DNA of 64,000 nt from positions 124,001 through 188,000 of the forward strand of contig NZ_LR134331.1 in assembly GCF_900636965.1 (NCBI RefSeq), read 5' to 3'. The stretch comes from Lacticaseibacillus rhamnosus (GTDB taxonomy: Bacteria > Bacillota > Bacilli > Lactobacillales > Lactobacillaceae). A program made the position numbers and the translations under genes. Below the pieces are notes generated by a model, which saw only the letters and a program-made list of their open reading frames with translations, did no database searches and had not been told where the DNA came from. This document shows positions 26,049 to 35,505 of this stretch, piece by piece; the first letter of the stretch is position 1; every line of letters starts with the position of its first letter.

Positions 26049-27104
26049 ATGGATGGCACAATTGATTTTCACACACACTTTTTACCGAAAAAATACGCAC
26101 AGGCACTTAAAAAGCACATTCCCGGTGATCCGGACGGCTGGCCGACGCCGGGATGGGATGAACACCTGACACTTGGGTTCATGCGCAAGAACCACATTAG
26201 TTATTCAATTCTGTCGTTGTCTTCCCCGCATTTCAATTTTGGGGATAAGGACGAAACCGTTGAGATTGCCAGGGATGCTAACGAGACCGGTTCGCAAGTC
26301 ACTCAACGGCACCGCGATAAATTAGGTTACTTTGCCTCTTTGCCATTGCCATATCTCAATGAAACGCTTGAGGAGATTGACTTTGCCTTAGACCATGATG
26401 CGCTGGGCTTCACCGTGCCAACCAATACGCGGGGTCTTTATTTCGGCACGCCGATTTTTGACCCAATTTATGCACGCCTTAATCAAAAGAAAGCAATTGT
26501 CCTCATGCACCCGAACCGGCCATCGCAAGGACCGTTGAACGTCAACATTGACATGCCCACACCGCTGATGGGTTTCTTCATGGATACCACCATGACATTT
26601 ATGAACCTTATCCGGTATCACTTCTTTGATCGCTATCCGGATATTAAACTGATTGTACCGCATGCAGGGGCTTTTCTCAGTATTTTGGCTGATCGTGATG
26701 CTGCCTTTGTGAAGCAGCAATACAACGCCGATATGTATGCAATTTTGCGCCATGTTTATTTCGACACTGCTGGCGCGGTTTTCCCACGTCAGTTACCGAT
26801 GTTGCTGACACTGGCGGATGAGTCCCATGTGCTATATGGCAGTGATATTCCGTACACAGCTCCGATGATCGCCGCACAAATGTTGAAACTGTTTGAGCCT
26901 GAGACATACCGCGCCAAAATGGCAAACCGGATTACCAAATTAAAACACTTTGATCCGGTTATGACGCATTTTAAAAAGTTCCGTGCACTACCAACCGTGC
27001 TGAACATGTCGAGTAAAATGCTGACCGGTGCGGAAATTTTGTCACCGGAAATGGCGCAGGATATTTTGGTCAATAACGGGCAACGGCTGCTCGGTAAAAT
27101 TTGA
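26049..27104 (+). CDS. Amidohydrolase-2 family protein (ACMSD-like decarboxylase fold)
   Basis: A 351-residue metal-dependent TIM-barrel protein. Metal ligands are visible in the N-terminal HTHF motif (residues 8-11), VLMHPNRPSQG in the middle, and LIVPHAGAF; the end has the VLYGSDIPYT segment with the catalytic Asp. This set is typical of ACMSD/gamma-resorcylate-type decarboxylases and related hydrolases. AAGGAG precedes the ATG. The neighbouring genes do not suggest a pathway, so the substrate is left open. Confidence 0.85.
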   Translation: MDGTIDFHTHFLPKKYAQALKKHIPGDPDGWPTPGWDEHLTLGFMRKNHISYSILSLSSPHFNFGDKDETVEIARDANETGSQVTQRHRDKLGYFASLPLPYLNETLEEIDFALDHDALGFTVPTNTRGLYFGTPIFDPIYARLNQKKAIVLMHPNRPSQGPLNVNIDMPTPLMGFFMDTTMTFMNLIRYHFFDRYPDIKLIVPHAGAFLSILADRDAAFVKQQYNADMYAILRHVYFDTAGAVFPRQLPMLLTLADESHVLYGSDIPYTAPMIAAQMLKLFEPETYRAKMANRITKLKHFDPVMTHFKKFRALPTVLNMSSKMLTGAEILSPEMAQDILVNNGQRLLGKI

Positions 27105-27182
27105 CCGGGTTAAAGCGTAATATGCCTTATGCGGTGGCGGGATCATTCGTTTCGAGCCGCTGAATTTAAAAATATAAATAAT

Positions 27183-27236
27183 TTCGTTCGGATTTTTCGC
27201 GAATAGTGGTTTTATCCATTATTAAAGTTCGTATTT
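27183..27236. promoter_or_regulatory. Two PurR-box-like sequences upstream of purA
   Basis: GTTCGG within TTCGTTCGGATTT (27183-27195) and GTTCG within AAAGTTCGTATTT (27224-27236) resemble the complement of the lactic-acid-bacterial PurBox (AWWWCCGAACWWT). Their GTTCG cores are 41 bases apart. A similar box lies before the purine permease at 58.6 kb. Confidence 0.45.
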
Positions 27237-27318
27237 TGCTTGTCATCACCTTGCGATCCTGTTAGACTACCAATTGGCGGGCAAAATCCCGCACTAATTC
27301 GTGAGGAGCGATTAATTA

Positions 27319-28611
27319 ATGGGAACTGTAGTTATTGTCGGCACACAATGGGGCGACGAAGGTAAAGGAAAGATTACTGATTTCTTGAGCCAAGGCGCCA
27401 AGGTGGTTAGCCGTTATCAAGGCGGTGACAATGCAGGCCATACCATTCATGCCAATGGTCAAGTCTATAAATTACGCTTGATTCCGTCTGGTGTTCTTTA
27501 TCCGCATCAGTTATCCGTCATCGGTAATGGCGTTGTGGTCAACCCTAAGAGCTTAGTCGGCGAACTGGCTCGACTTGCCGAACAAGGGGTAACTGGTGAA
27601 AATCTACGAATCTCAGATCGCGCCCACGTTATTTTGCCTTACCACATTAAACTCGATAAATTACAAGAAGAAGCAAAAGGTGCCGATAAGATCGGGACGA
27701 CGAATCGCGGCATCGGTCCGGCCTATATGGACAAAGCTGCCCGGGTCGGCATTCGAATGGCGGACCTTTTGGATAAGGATATCTTCGCAGAACGGCTGAA
27801 GGCAAACCTGAAAGCTAAGAACGAAGAATTCGTCAAGGTCTATAACAGCACGCCAATGACGTTTGATGAAATTTTTGAAGAATATTACAACTACGGCCAA
27901 CAGTTGAAACAATATGTCTGCGATACCTCGATTGTGTTAAATGACGCGATTGATCAAGGTGAGCATGTGTTGTTTGAAGGCGCTCAAGGGATCATGCTGG
28001 ACATTGATCAAGGAACGTATCCGTTTGTCACCTCATCGAACCCAGCTGGCGGTGTCACGGTCGGTGCTGGCGTTGGGGCCTCCAAGATTGATCGCGTGGT
28101 CGGCGTTGCCAAGGCATACACGTCGCGTGTTGGCGATGGCCCATTCCCGACAGAATTGCTTGATAAAACCGGCGACTTCATCCGGAATGCTGGGCATGAA
28201 TTTGGGACCGTTACCGGCCGGCCGCGGCGAATCGGTTGGTTTGACGCGGTGGTTGTGCGCCATTCACGCCGCGTTGCCGGGATTACCGACTTGTGCCTCA
28301 ACTCAATTGACGTGCTAACCGGTTTGGACACTGTTAAGATCTGCGTCGCTTATGAGCGTGACGGTGAACGGATTGAAAATTATCCGGCATCGCTGAAGTT
28401 CCTGAGTGAATGCAAGCCGGTTTACGAAGAATTGCCGGGCTGGAAGGAAGACATCACCCATGCCAAGACACTAGCCGATTTGCCAGAAAACGCACGGCAT
28501 TATGTTGAGCGCATCACCGAGCTGCTCGGAGTGGATCTTTTGACCTTCTCTGTTGGTCCGGATCGTGATCAAACCAACGTAATTGCGAACGTGTGGGATA
28601 AAGTGAAGTAA
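27319..28611 (+). CDS. purA: Adenylosuccinate synthetase
   Basis: 430 residues, the usual length. It condenses IMP and aspartate with GTP to adenylosuccinate, the first committed AMP step. The GTP-binding N-terminus [15 protein letters not shown], the catalytic Asp/His pair (GDEGKGK and [10 protein letters not shown]), [41 protein letters not shown] and the C-terminal SVGPDRDQT are all present. GAGGAG lies ten bases before the ATG. Monocistronic, followed by a terminator. Confidence 0.98.
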   Translation: MGTVVIVGTQWGDEGKGKITDFLSQGAKVVSRYQGGDNAGHTIHANGQVYKLRLIPSGVLYPHQLSVIGNGVVVNPKSLVGELARLAEQGVTGENLRISDRAHVILPYHIKLDKLQEEAKGADKIGTTNRGIGPAYMDKAARVGIRMADLLDKDIFAERLKANLKAKNEEFVKVYNSTPMTFDEIFEEYYNYGQQLKQYVCDTSIVLNDAIDQGEHVLFEGAQGIMLDIDQGTYPFVTSSNPAGGVTVGAGVGASKIDRVVGVAKAYTSRVGDGPFPTELLDKTGDFIRNAGHEFGTVTGRPRRIGWFDAVVVRHSRRVAGITDLCLNSIDVLTGLDTVKICVAYERDGERIENYPASLKFLSECKPVYEELPGWKEDITHAKTLADLPENARHYVERITELLGVDLLTFSVGPDRDQTNVIANVWDKVK

Positions 28612-28636
28612 CCGATTTAATTAACTAAAATTTTAA

Positions 28637-28679
28637 AGAAGCTGTCAGGTGAGTTTTCTCGCGCTGATGGCTTTTTTTG
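28637..28679 (+). terminator. Terminator after purA
   Basis: AAGC-TGTCAG pairs with CTGAtGGCTT, followed by seven T. A hairpin repeat unit begins directly after. Confidence 0.65.
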
Positions 28680-28680
28680 C

Positions 28681-28924
28681 TGAGCGCGAGCCGCCGCGGT
28701 TAGAAGTCGGAGTGTAAGCGGCCTCAGGCGTGATGGCCGGGCTTTGGCCATTGTGCCTGAGGTCCTTACACGCAGTCTTCTGCGACGGGGAGCGCGTTAT
28801 GATGTGAGCGTGACCTGGTGCGGTTAGGGACCGGAGTGTAAGTGGCCTTGGGCGTGATGGCCGGACTTTGGCCATTGCGACCAAGGTCCTTACATGCAGG
28901 TCCCTGCGCCAAGGAGCGCGTTAT
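28681..28924 (+). repeat. Two hairpin repeat units of the 122-bp family
   Basis: Units at 28681-28800 and 28804-28924. The first keeps the AGAAGTC/(AGTCTTCT) stem. The second has AGGGACC paired with GGTCCCT and CCTTGG paired with CCAAGG in the same positions, so both arms changed together compared with the 12.5-kb copies. They separate purA from the metal ATPase promoter. Confidence 0.88.
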
Positions 28925-28971
28925 CGAAAGTGAGCGCAAATGCTTTGCCACATTTAAAAAAGCATTTTTAA

Positions 28972-29029
28972 TTGACTTCCGAACCCAAACCCGGTATATT
29001 CAAGTTGTTATATGAACACATGCTCATAT
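28972..29029 (+). promoter_or_regulatory. Promoter and metal-repressor operator of the P-type ATPase gene
   Basis: TTGACT (28972-28977) and TATATT (28995-29000) with a 17-base spacer. Just downstream, ATATGA-acacatgc-TCATAT (29010-29029) is an inverted repeat of the kind bound by SmtB/CadC/CzrA repressors; an ArsR-family gene follows the ATPase. Confidence 0.7.
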
Positions 29030-29055
29030 GAACATTAAATATAAGGGCGGGATTA

Positions 29056-30957
29056 TTGATGATAACAAACAAACCAATTGGCTTTTATTTGTTAGGTGTG
29101 GCTGCTTTTATCGGCGGCTTATTCATCACCCAACCGTTGGCACGCGCAGGGCTCTTGATTGCTGCTGCAGTCGCTGCCGGCTATCACGTGATTGCAGAAG
29201 GCGTGATTGAAACGATTCAGGACTCCAAAAAGCAACATCGATTTGCGCCGAACATTCATATTCTAATGGCATTGGCAGCAGTCGGCGCGATTGCGATTGG
29301 CAGTTATGAAGAAGCGGCCATGTTGATTCTGATTTTTGCTGGCGCGGACTTTCTTGAAGACTATGTCGAGAATAAGAGTCGCAAAGAGATTACCGCACTT
29401 TTGGCAATGGCACCACTTGAGGCCCGACGCTATGGGCATGATGGCGAGTTTGAAGTTGTGCCAGTTGCCGCATTGAAGATCGGCGACCGCCTGCAGATTC
29501 TCAATGGTGCTCAGGTGCCGACAGATGGCGTGATTATTGCCGGGACTGCCAGCCTTGACGAGTCGGCGATCAGCGGGGAGAGTATCCCACGGGAAAAGCA
29601 GGTCGGCGATGAAGTCTTCGGTGGGACGCTTAACGGCCAGTCAACCTTTGATATGCGGGTGACCAAGGCCAGTGACGAAACGGTTTTTGCCAAGATCATT
29701 CAAATGGTTCAAACAGCACAAGCGACACCGACTAAAATGGCCAGCGTGATTCAGCGCTTTGAACCACTTTACGTCAAAGTCGTCTTGGCAGCATTACCCC
29801 TGGTGTTTCTGGCGGGACCGTTATTACTCCATTGGCCATGGATGACGAGTGTGTATCGCACCATTGTTTTTCTGGTGGCGGTTTCGCCTTGTGCCTTGGC
29901 AGCCAGTGCCGTGCCTGCAACCTTGGCGGGGATTTCGAATCTGGCGCGGCATGGCGTGCTTTTCAAAGGCGGCCGGTACTTGGCAAACCTGACGCAATTA
30001 AAGGCGATTGCGTTTGATAAAACCGGCACCCTGACAAAAGGGACGCCAACTGTGACTGATAGTGAATTTGCTGCCGATGTTGATCAAGCAGCGGTGATGG
30101 CAGTTGTCACGGCGATGGAAAAGCAAAGTAACCATCCGTTAGCCAATGCGATCGTGACTCATTATCCGGCGACTGATGTGGTGATCGACACCGTTCACAA
30201 CGAAATCGGCAAAGGGTTAACTGCCGATTATCAAGGCCATACCTATACAGTGGGTAAACCGCAACGTTTTACGCATGCGCCTGCGCTTTTCCGGCAGCGC
30301 GCCATGGCGTTGGGGCAGCAAGGGAAAACCGTGATTTTTGTGGCAGTCGATCAAACGGTGGTGGGCCTAATCGCGTTGATGGATGAAGCCAAAAGCAGTG
30401 CTAAAGCGGCCATTGCTTACTTGAAACATCATGATATTCAACCGGTTATGATTACCGGCGATGCGAAACAAACCGGTGAGGCTGTTGCCGCCGATTTAGG
30501 CATCAAACAGGTTGTGACCAACGTGCTGCCAGATCAAAAAGTAGCGGTGGTTAAGCAATTGCAGGAAACAATGCGGCCAATAGCGATGGTGGGTGATGGC
30601 GTGAATGATGCGCCGGCTTTGGCAAACGCAGAAGTCGGCATTGCAATGGGTTCAGGAACCGATGTCGCCATTGACGTTGCCGATGTGGTGTTGATCAAAA
30701 ACGATCTCTCCCGACTTGCATTTGCCCATCAGGTTTCAACCAAAATGAACCGTATTGTCGTTGAAAATCTTGTCTTTTCAATGGCCGTGGTGTTGCTCTT
30801 AGTCACGCTAAATGTGCTGCAGTTAACCAACATTGCCTGGGGCGTCTTTCTTCACGAAGGCAGCACGCTCATGGTGATTCTCAACGGTTTGCGGCTTTTG
30901 CTAACGGAAGAAGGAACACATTCACAAACACCGCATGTGCAACCACAGCTAGGGTAA
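29056..30957 (+). CDS. P1B-type heavy-metal-translocating ATPase
   Basis: A 633-residue metal efflux ATPase. The actuator motif is SGES (in AISGESIPREKQ), the ion-binding helix reads SPCALAASAVPATL, phosphorylation site DKTGTLTKG, hinge MVGDGVNDAPALANA, and the last helices contain HEGSTLMVILNGLRLL. No N-terminal HMA or CXXC domain is present. SPC plus HEGST are marks of the P1B-4 subgroup (Co2+, also Zn/Cd/Fe reported). The ArsR-family gene downstream and the operator upstream suggest metal-induced expression. Which metal cannot be settled here. Confidence 0.92.
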   Translation: MMITNKPIGFYLLGVAAFIGGLFITQPLARAGLLIAAAVAAGYHVIAEGVIETIQDSKKQHRFAPNIHILMALAAVGAIAIGSYEEAAMLILIFAGADFLEDYVENKSRKEITALLAMAPLEARRYGHDGEFEVVPVAALKIGDRLQILNGAQVPTDGVIIAGTASLDESAISGESIPREKQVGDEVFGGTLNGQSTFDMRVTKASDETVFAKIIQMVQTAQATPTKMASVIQRFEPLYVKVVLAALPLVFLAGPLLLHWPWMTSVYRTIVFLVAVSPCALAASAVPATLAGISNLARHGVLFKGGRYLANLTQLKAIAFDKTGTLTKGTPTVTDSEFAADVDQAAVMAVVTAMEKQSNHPLANAIVTHYPATDVVIDTVHNEIGKGLTADYQGHTYTVGKPQRFTHAPALFRQRAMALGQQGKTVIFVAVDQTVVGLIALMDEAKSSAKAAIAYLKHHDIQPVMITGDAKQTGEAVAADLGIKQVVTNVLPDQKVAVVKQLQETMRPIAMVGDGVNDAPALANAEVGIAMGSGTDVAIDVADVVLIKNDLSRLAFAHQVSTKMNRIVVENLVFSMAVVLLLVTLNVLQLTNIAWGVFLHEGSTLMVILNGLRLLLTEEGTHSQTPHVQPQLG

Positions 30958-31052
30958 CGGGTTCGGCTCGGTGAATCGTTGCATAACAAACTGCGCTTTT
31001 AATACCAAAGTCTGCTAAAATGAGGCTTAAGTATCATAAGGAGCGCATTGCG

Positions 31053-31397
31053 ATGACAACGAATGATGTTCATGCGGTAGCTGCCAATAACAGTGAAATT
31101 CCGGATGACGCCGATTTACGAGATGTTCTTGATGTATTCAAAACCATGAGCGATCCCACGCGAATGCGAATTATTCTCGCTATTGCACAAGGACCCATTA
31201 CCGTTAACGATCTTGCAGCCATGCTGGATCTTGGCCAGTCGACAGTGTCGCATCAGTTACGGTTATTAAAGCAGGCTCGATTAGTCGCCGGTGAGCGATC
31301 CGGCAAGCAGATTTATTATCATTTAGTCGATGACCATGTGTTGGAGATTTATGCGTTGACCAAGGCGCATATTGAAGAAAAGCAGCATGGGCAGTGA
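31053..31397 (+). CDS. ArsR/SmtB-family metal-sensing repressor
   Basis: 114 residues with the winged helix (FKTMSDPTRMRIILAIAQG, then LAAMLDLGQSTVSHQLRLLKQARLV). The alpha-3 ELCVCD metal site is absent. The C-terminal helix carries Asp-x-His-x10-His-x2-Glu (DDHVLEIYALTKAHIEE), the same spacing as the SmtB/CzrA alpha-5 zinc site. ATG at 31053 is chosen because AAGGAG precedes it at proper distance; a start 11 codons upstream lacks a ribosome site. It follows the P1B ATPase by 95 bases and very probably represses it. Confidence 0.9.
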   Translation: MTTNDVHAVAANNSEIPDDADLRDVLDVFKTMSDPTRMRIILAIAQGPITVNDLAAMLDLGQSTVSHQLRLLKQARLVAGERSGKQIYYHLVDDHVLEIYALTKAHIEEKQHGQ

Positions 31398-31749
31398 TGA
31401 GGTGCGATAACAGGCGGCGCCAACGTGCAGCCTGGCATTATCTTTTGTAAAGGCAAGTGTCTTTCCGGCTATCAGGAAGGCACCTGTCTTTTTGCGTTTA
31501 TTGCCGTTTATCTTAGCAGAAGAAGGGGCTGCGTCTAAAAGCTGATATTTACATTATTAGAAGCAAATGATACCATCATTAAATCCCTGCGCTCGGGCAG
31601 TTTGCTAAATGGTAGCACTCATGACAGCTAATACGTCCGACTTAAGCATTGGCGAGCCAGCGTCTCTTTTCATTTGTAGACTAGGGATTTGACCGAACGA
31701 AATTTAAAATGAAAGCGTTCGAAACTTAAAGGTGTTATGGAGGTGTTAT
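31398..31749. other. Intergenic region before the MFS gene
   Basis: About 350 bases without a credible gene. It contains a weak hairpin (CTTTCC/GGAAGG, 31461-31482) followed by CTTTTTG, perhaps a terminator, and TGAAAGCGTTCGAA at 31710-31723, which matches the left ten positions of a cre site. GGAGG at 31740-31744 serves the next gene. Confidence 0.4.
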
Positions 31750-32964
31750 ATGTTTGGGCGGCCCATAAGTAATAGATATAAGTACTATTGGTATACAGTC
31801 TTCACGCAACTTAGATTTACCAGAATCATCAATATCATCTTTGTTGTCCAATTTCTAAAATTCAATTTAGTACAATTCGGACTTTTGCAGTCGGTATTTT
31901 TGTTATCGCAGTTTGCATCGGAATTGCCGAGTGGTGTTTTAGGCGATCTTTTTCGAAAAAAAGCGGTTATTATTTGGGGCTTGGTTTTACTGACAATTTC
32001 GCCTATGGTCATGATATCGGCCAGTTTGGTAGGTCACAATTTTATGTTTACGACCTTGTTAGGTGCTTTTTTATTGGAAGGCGTGGGTAACGCTTTGCTT
32101 AGTGGGGCGGATGAGGCGCTTTTCTTTGAAGCCATTCGCAGAGACGGTCTGGCCAAACAGTACGCAAAGATTCGTGGTGAGGCACAGTTTATCGGGGCCA
32201 TTGTTGTAGGCGCGGCAACTTTTTTAGGCGGCGTTTTATATGCAATTAATCGCGTGTTACCGTATTTTTTTCAGTCGTTAATGGTGGCAGTTGCGGGTCT
32301 GGTTATCTTTTCTGTGCGGGAAGATAAACGTGTCACTGCAACAATTGAAAAAGTTAAGGAACCTAGTCAAGTTAAGAATATCCTCACCGTTTTTGCGGAA
32401 ATTAAAGCATCGACCAATGTTCTGTCCTTATTTATCTTTACGGCTTTGATATCTGCAATGGTAAATGCCATTTTTGCGATGTTGCCGGCGTATTTTTCCA
32501 AACTCGGCTTTTCTTCCTCTGCAAATGGACTGATATTTATGCTCTTTAGTTTTGTGGGCGGATTGGTGGCAGCTCAGGCTTATCGGCTTACCAAGGTCAG
32601 TTCTAAAACATTGGCGCTTATCGTAGCCGGTATTTTAGGGCTGGGGGTGATCCTTCAGATGCAAGCAAGTATTTATTTCTTCTCTGCAGGTGTTTGCTTG
32701 TTGTACATAACAGTGGATATTCTAGATCCGATTGTTCTGGAAATGTTGAATCTGTGGGTGAAAGACTCTGCGCGGGCAACTTTAATCTCAGGCCTTTCAT
32801 TTGCTACTAGTTTGGTGACGATGCTGCTCAATCCGTTAATCGGTATGTTGATTCAAGTATATGGAACCATTCCGATGCTAGTGATGGTTTCAATGTTCGC
32901 GATTGTCATGATCCTTTTTTTCGTTCATTTTAGTCTAAAATCAAAACCGCAAGAAAGCGAATAA
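31750..32964 (+). CDS. MFS transporter
   Basis: 404 residues, about twelve hydrophobic helices. The loop between TM2 and TM3 reads ELPSGVLGDLFRKKAVIIWG, matching the MFS signature G-x3-D-x2-(R/K)-(R/K). The N-terminus (YTVFTQLRFTRIINIIFVVQFL) resembles lactobacillal drug or unassigned MFS proteins. ATG at 31750 follows GGAGG by six bases; the ATG at 31732 has no site. Monocistronic, followed by a very strong terminator. Substrate unknown. Confidence 0.85.
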   Translation: MFGRPISNRYKYYWYTVFTQLRFTRIINIIFVVQFLKFNLVQFGLLQSVFLLSQFASELPSGVLGDLFRKKAVIIWGLVLLTISPMVMISASLVGHNFMFTTLLGAFLLEGVGNALLSGADEALFFEAIRRDGLAKQYAKIRGEAQFIGAIVVGAATFLGGVLYAINRVLPYFFQSLMVAVAGLVIFSVREDKRVTATIEKVKEPSQVKNILTVFAEIKASTNVLSLFIFTALISAMVNAIFAMLPAYFSKLGFSSSANGLIFMLFSFVGGLVAAQAYRLTKVSSKTLALIVAGILGLGVILQMQASIYFFSAGVCLLYITVDILDPIVLEMLNLWVKDSARATLISGLSFATSLVTMLLNPLIGMLIQVYGTIPMLVMVSMFAIVMILFFVHFSLKSKPQESE

Positions 32965-33007
32965 AATGTTGTGGACAGTTCACCCTTTGTCGCGCCAGGA
33001 AATGAGT

Positions 33008-33059
33008 AAATGACTTTGTATATATGCGTTACATTAACGCTTATATACAAAGTCATTTT
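33008..33059. terminator. Long-stem terminator after the MFS gene
   Basis: AAATGACTTTGTATATA pairs with TATATACAAAGTCATTT, with an inner GCGTTA/TAACGC extension and a T run on the right and an A run on the left. Confidence 0.85.
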
Positions 33060-33193
33060 TGCGCATAAACAAGATATTGAGAATCATTGTATCGCAGCAG
33101 TTGATTTTGATACCCGTAAGTTTACCCAAGCTCGATATACATAACCCAATGCGACCATTACAATTATTATAGAAACAGAAAAGAGGAAGCCGA

Positions 33194-34315
33194 ATGGAAA
33201 TTAATGTCGGTGCTGTCATCAGTGCCTTTCGGAAGCAAAAGGGCGTGACACAAGAGGCGTTGGCTGATTTTGTCGGGGTCTCCAAAGCCTCGGTATCAAA
33301 GTGGGAGACTGGCCAAAGTTACCCTGACATTACGCTGCTGCCAATTCTTGCTGCTTATTTTGATGTTAGCATCGATCAATTGATGGCATATGATGCTCAA
33401 TTGCAGCCAAGTGAAATCAGGCGTATTTATACGTCACTGAAGCAGGCATTTGAAACTCAGCCGCCTGCTCGGGTGTTGACGTCCATTCGTAATTTAATTC
33501 GTCGTTATTATTCGTGTTATCCGTTCCTTTTGCAAATGGGGCTGCTGCTGTTGAATAACTATGACTTGTTACCTGGTGAATCACAAACAGCCAAAATGAA
33601 AACTTATGTGACTGAAGCACAGCAATTATTCGTCCGTGTGCACCAAAACAGTGGCGATCTGCGGTTGACTGCTAAAGCCGTTGAGTTGGAAGGTTATAGC
33701 CTGCTATTACTCAAACGGCCTGATGAGGTATTGGCGTTGTTGGGCGAATATGTCCCTGAACAATTACCGGCAGATAGTTTAATTGCCGGAGCGTTTCAAC
33801 AAAAAGGCGATTTGAAACGGGCCATTGCGACGAGTCAGAGTGGGTTGATGCAGGACTTGAGTATCATGATGAGTCAGCTGACGAATTATATGACGTTGCT
33901 TGGTGACGATCCCCAGAGGTTGAAGAAAACGTATCAGCGCGGCCAAGCCATTGCCGCGGCGTTTGATTTGGTGCACCTGAATACGGCGGTTTGGGCGAAC
34001 TTTCAGCTGGCTGCGTTAACGAGCTTTGCCCAGCAAGTGCAAGCAGACAATGCCGAAGCAGTATTACGCCGCTTTGTGCGGGCTCTGATGACAGGCGAGT
34101 TAACCTGGACACTGCATGGCGATGCGTATTTTGATGCTATTGACCCCTGGCTGAATCAGTTGGACTTAGGCCCGCAAATGCCGCGAGCTACGAGTCATGC
34201 TAAGCAACAAGTGATTACTTTTATCTTGGAAAGTCCAACACTGGCAGCTTTACGACAGCGGCCTGGGATTCGACCTTTGCTACGGGAATTAGAACAACTT
34301 AAGACACAAAAATAA
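33194..34315 (+). CDS. XRE-family regulator with helical (TPR-like) sensor domain
   Basis: 373 residues. XRE helix-turn-helix at about 6-60 (VISAFRKQKGVTQEALADFVGVSKASVSKWETGQSYPDITLLPILAAYF), followed by about 290 residues of helices with TPR-like pairs. It starts the group XRE, PLDc_N protein, ABC ATPase, ABC permease, all on the same strand with short gaps, a group I recall from other lactobacilli. AGGAAG precedes the ATG. The sensed ligand is unknown; a peptide or a cell-envelope signal is possible. Confidence 0.85.
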   Translation: MEINVGAVISAFRKQKGVTQEALADFVGVSKASVSKWETGQSYPDITLLPILAAYFDVSIDQLMAYDAQLQPSEIRRIYTSLKQAFETQPPARVLTSIRNLIRRYYSCYPFLLQMGLLLLNNYDLLPGESQTAKMKTYVTEAQQLFVRVHQNSGDLRLTAKAVELEGYSLLLLKRPDEVLALLGEYVPEQLPADSLIAGAFQQKGDLKRAIATSQSGLMQDLSIMMSQLTNYMTLLGDDPQRLKKTYQRGQAIAAAFDLVHLNTAVWANFQLAALTSFAQQVQADNAEAVLRRFVRALMTGELTWTLHGDAYFDAIDPWLNQLDLGPQMPRATSHAKQQVITFILESPTLAALRQRPGIRPLLRELEQLKTQK

Positions 34316-34363
34316 CGCGTTTATCGAAGCCATTTTCGGTGGACACATCATGGAGGATTTAGA

Positions 34364-34579
34364 ATGCAAACAAATTGGGCGTTTTTTGGTACGTATTGGC
34401 CGTTTTTAGTCCCGTTAATCATTTTGGAGTTTGGCTTAATGATTACGGCCGTGGTTCATGTGTTGAGACATCCGCATTATCGGATCGGCAACCGTACACT
34501 ATGGCTGGTGATTGTGATCTTCATTCAGATCATTGGGCCCATTGCTTATTTTGTCTTTGGACGGGAGGATCAGTCGTGA
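34364..34579 (+). CDS. Small PLDc_N-domain membrane protein
   Basis: 71 residues with two membrane helices and the PLDc_N signature near the end (IIGPIAYFVFGR). GGAGG precedes the ATG. The last codons overlap the ATPase start (GTGA). In other operons such proteins accompany ABC-2 exporters, possibly as an accessory or immunity subunit; its role is unproved. Confidence 0.85.
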   Translation: MQTNWAFFGTYWPFLVPLIILEFGLMITAVVHVLRHPHYRIGNRTLWLVIVIFIQIIGPIAYFVFGREDQS

Positions 34580-35505
34580 CCATTTTGACATTGCAGCATG
34601 TTAGCAAGCGTTTCGGAAGCAAACAGGTGCTTAAGGATCTTAATCTAACCTTACCGACTGGGTCTATTTACGGCTTTGTCGGTGAAAATGGTGCAGGCAA
34701 AACGACCACGATGAAGCTCATTTTAGGCTTGGTGCGCGCGGATCAGGGGAAGATTGAAGTCGCAGGCAAACCAGTTCGTTTTGGTGACACGACAACCAAT
34801 AGCGTCACTGGTTATTTACCGGATGTGCCCGCATTTTATCCTTATATGACGGCGCCGGAGTATTTACGCTTATGCGGTGAACTGACCGGGTTGCGCGGGG
34901 CGGTGTTAACTAAGCGTGTGTCTTCGATGTTGGATCGGGTAAGTTTGGCGGGTGTTAAGCAGCGGGTTGGCGGTTTTTCACGGGGGATGCGGCAGCGGCT
35001 GGGTATTGCGCAGGCGCTGCTCAATACACCACAGTTGCTGATTTGTGATGAGCCGACTAGCGCCCTTGATCCGCAAGGGCGCACGGAATTTCTAGCGCTA
35101 CTGGCAAGTTTGCGCGGACAGACAACGATCTTATTTTCCACGCATATTTTAAGCGATGTGGAACGTATTTGTGATCACGTCGGCATTTTGCATCAAGGGC
35201 GGCTACAAGTGAGTGCCTCGCTGGCCGACTTAAAAAAACAATACGCCAAACCTCAATTGCAGTTAACGTTTGAAACGCCATCGCGAGCACAACAAGCAGC
35301 GGCTTTGTTAGCATCGCAGCAACATGACGGTTACGTAAAACAGGTGAGGACAAGTGGATCTGAGGTAACAGTTGCTTACTCGGAAAGTTACGCTGCAACG
35401 GCTGATCGGGTTTTGACGGCGTTGTTGACCGCGCAACTAGTACCCAGCAGCTTTAGACGGCGGGAAGCGAATCTTGAGCAGGTTTTCATGGAGGTGATCA
35501 AATGA
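34576..35505 (+). CDS. ABC transporter ATP-binding protein
   Basis: 309 residues. Walker A GENGAGKTT, signature FSRGMRQRLGIAQ (Arg in place of Gly, a known variant), Walker B LLICDEPTSALD, H-loop FSTH, plus a C-terminal 90-residue extension like bacteriocin/lantibiotic exporters (BcrA type). GTG at 34576 is preceded by GGGAGG and overlaps the stop of the PLDc_N gene. Its stop overlaps the permease start by four bases (ATGA). Confidence 0.93.
   Translation: MTILTLQHVSKRFGSKQVLKDLNLTLPTGSIYGFVGENGAGKTTTMKLILGLVRADQGKIEVAGKPVRFGDTTTNSVTGYLPDVPAFYPYMTAPEYLRLCGELTGLRGAVLTKRVSSMLDRVSLAGVKQRVGGFSRGMRQRLGIAQALLNTPQLLICDEPTSALDPQGRTEFLALLASLRGQTTILFSTHILSDVERICDHVGILHQGRLQVSASLADLKKQYAKPQLQLTFETPSRAQQAAALLASQQHDGYVKQVRTSGSEVTVAYSESYAATADRVLTALLTAQLVPSSFRRREANLEQVFMEVIK

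Noticed and set aside
28008-28331. Antisense open frames within purA and similar long open frames opposite other genes (for example within gdpP and dnaB)
   Set aside because: They mirror codon bias of the real gene on the other strand and lack ribosome sites and domain likeness.
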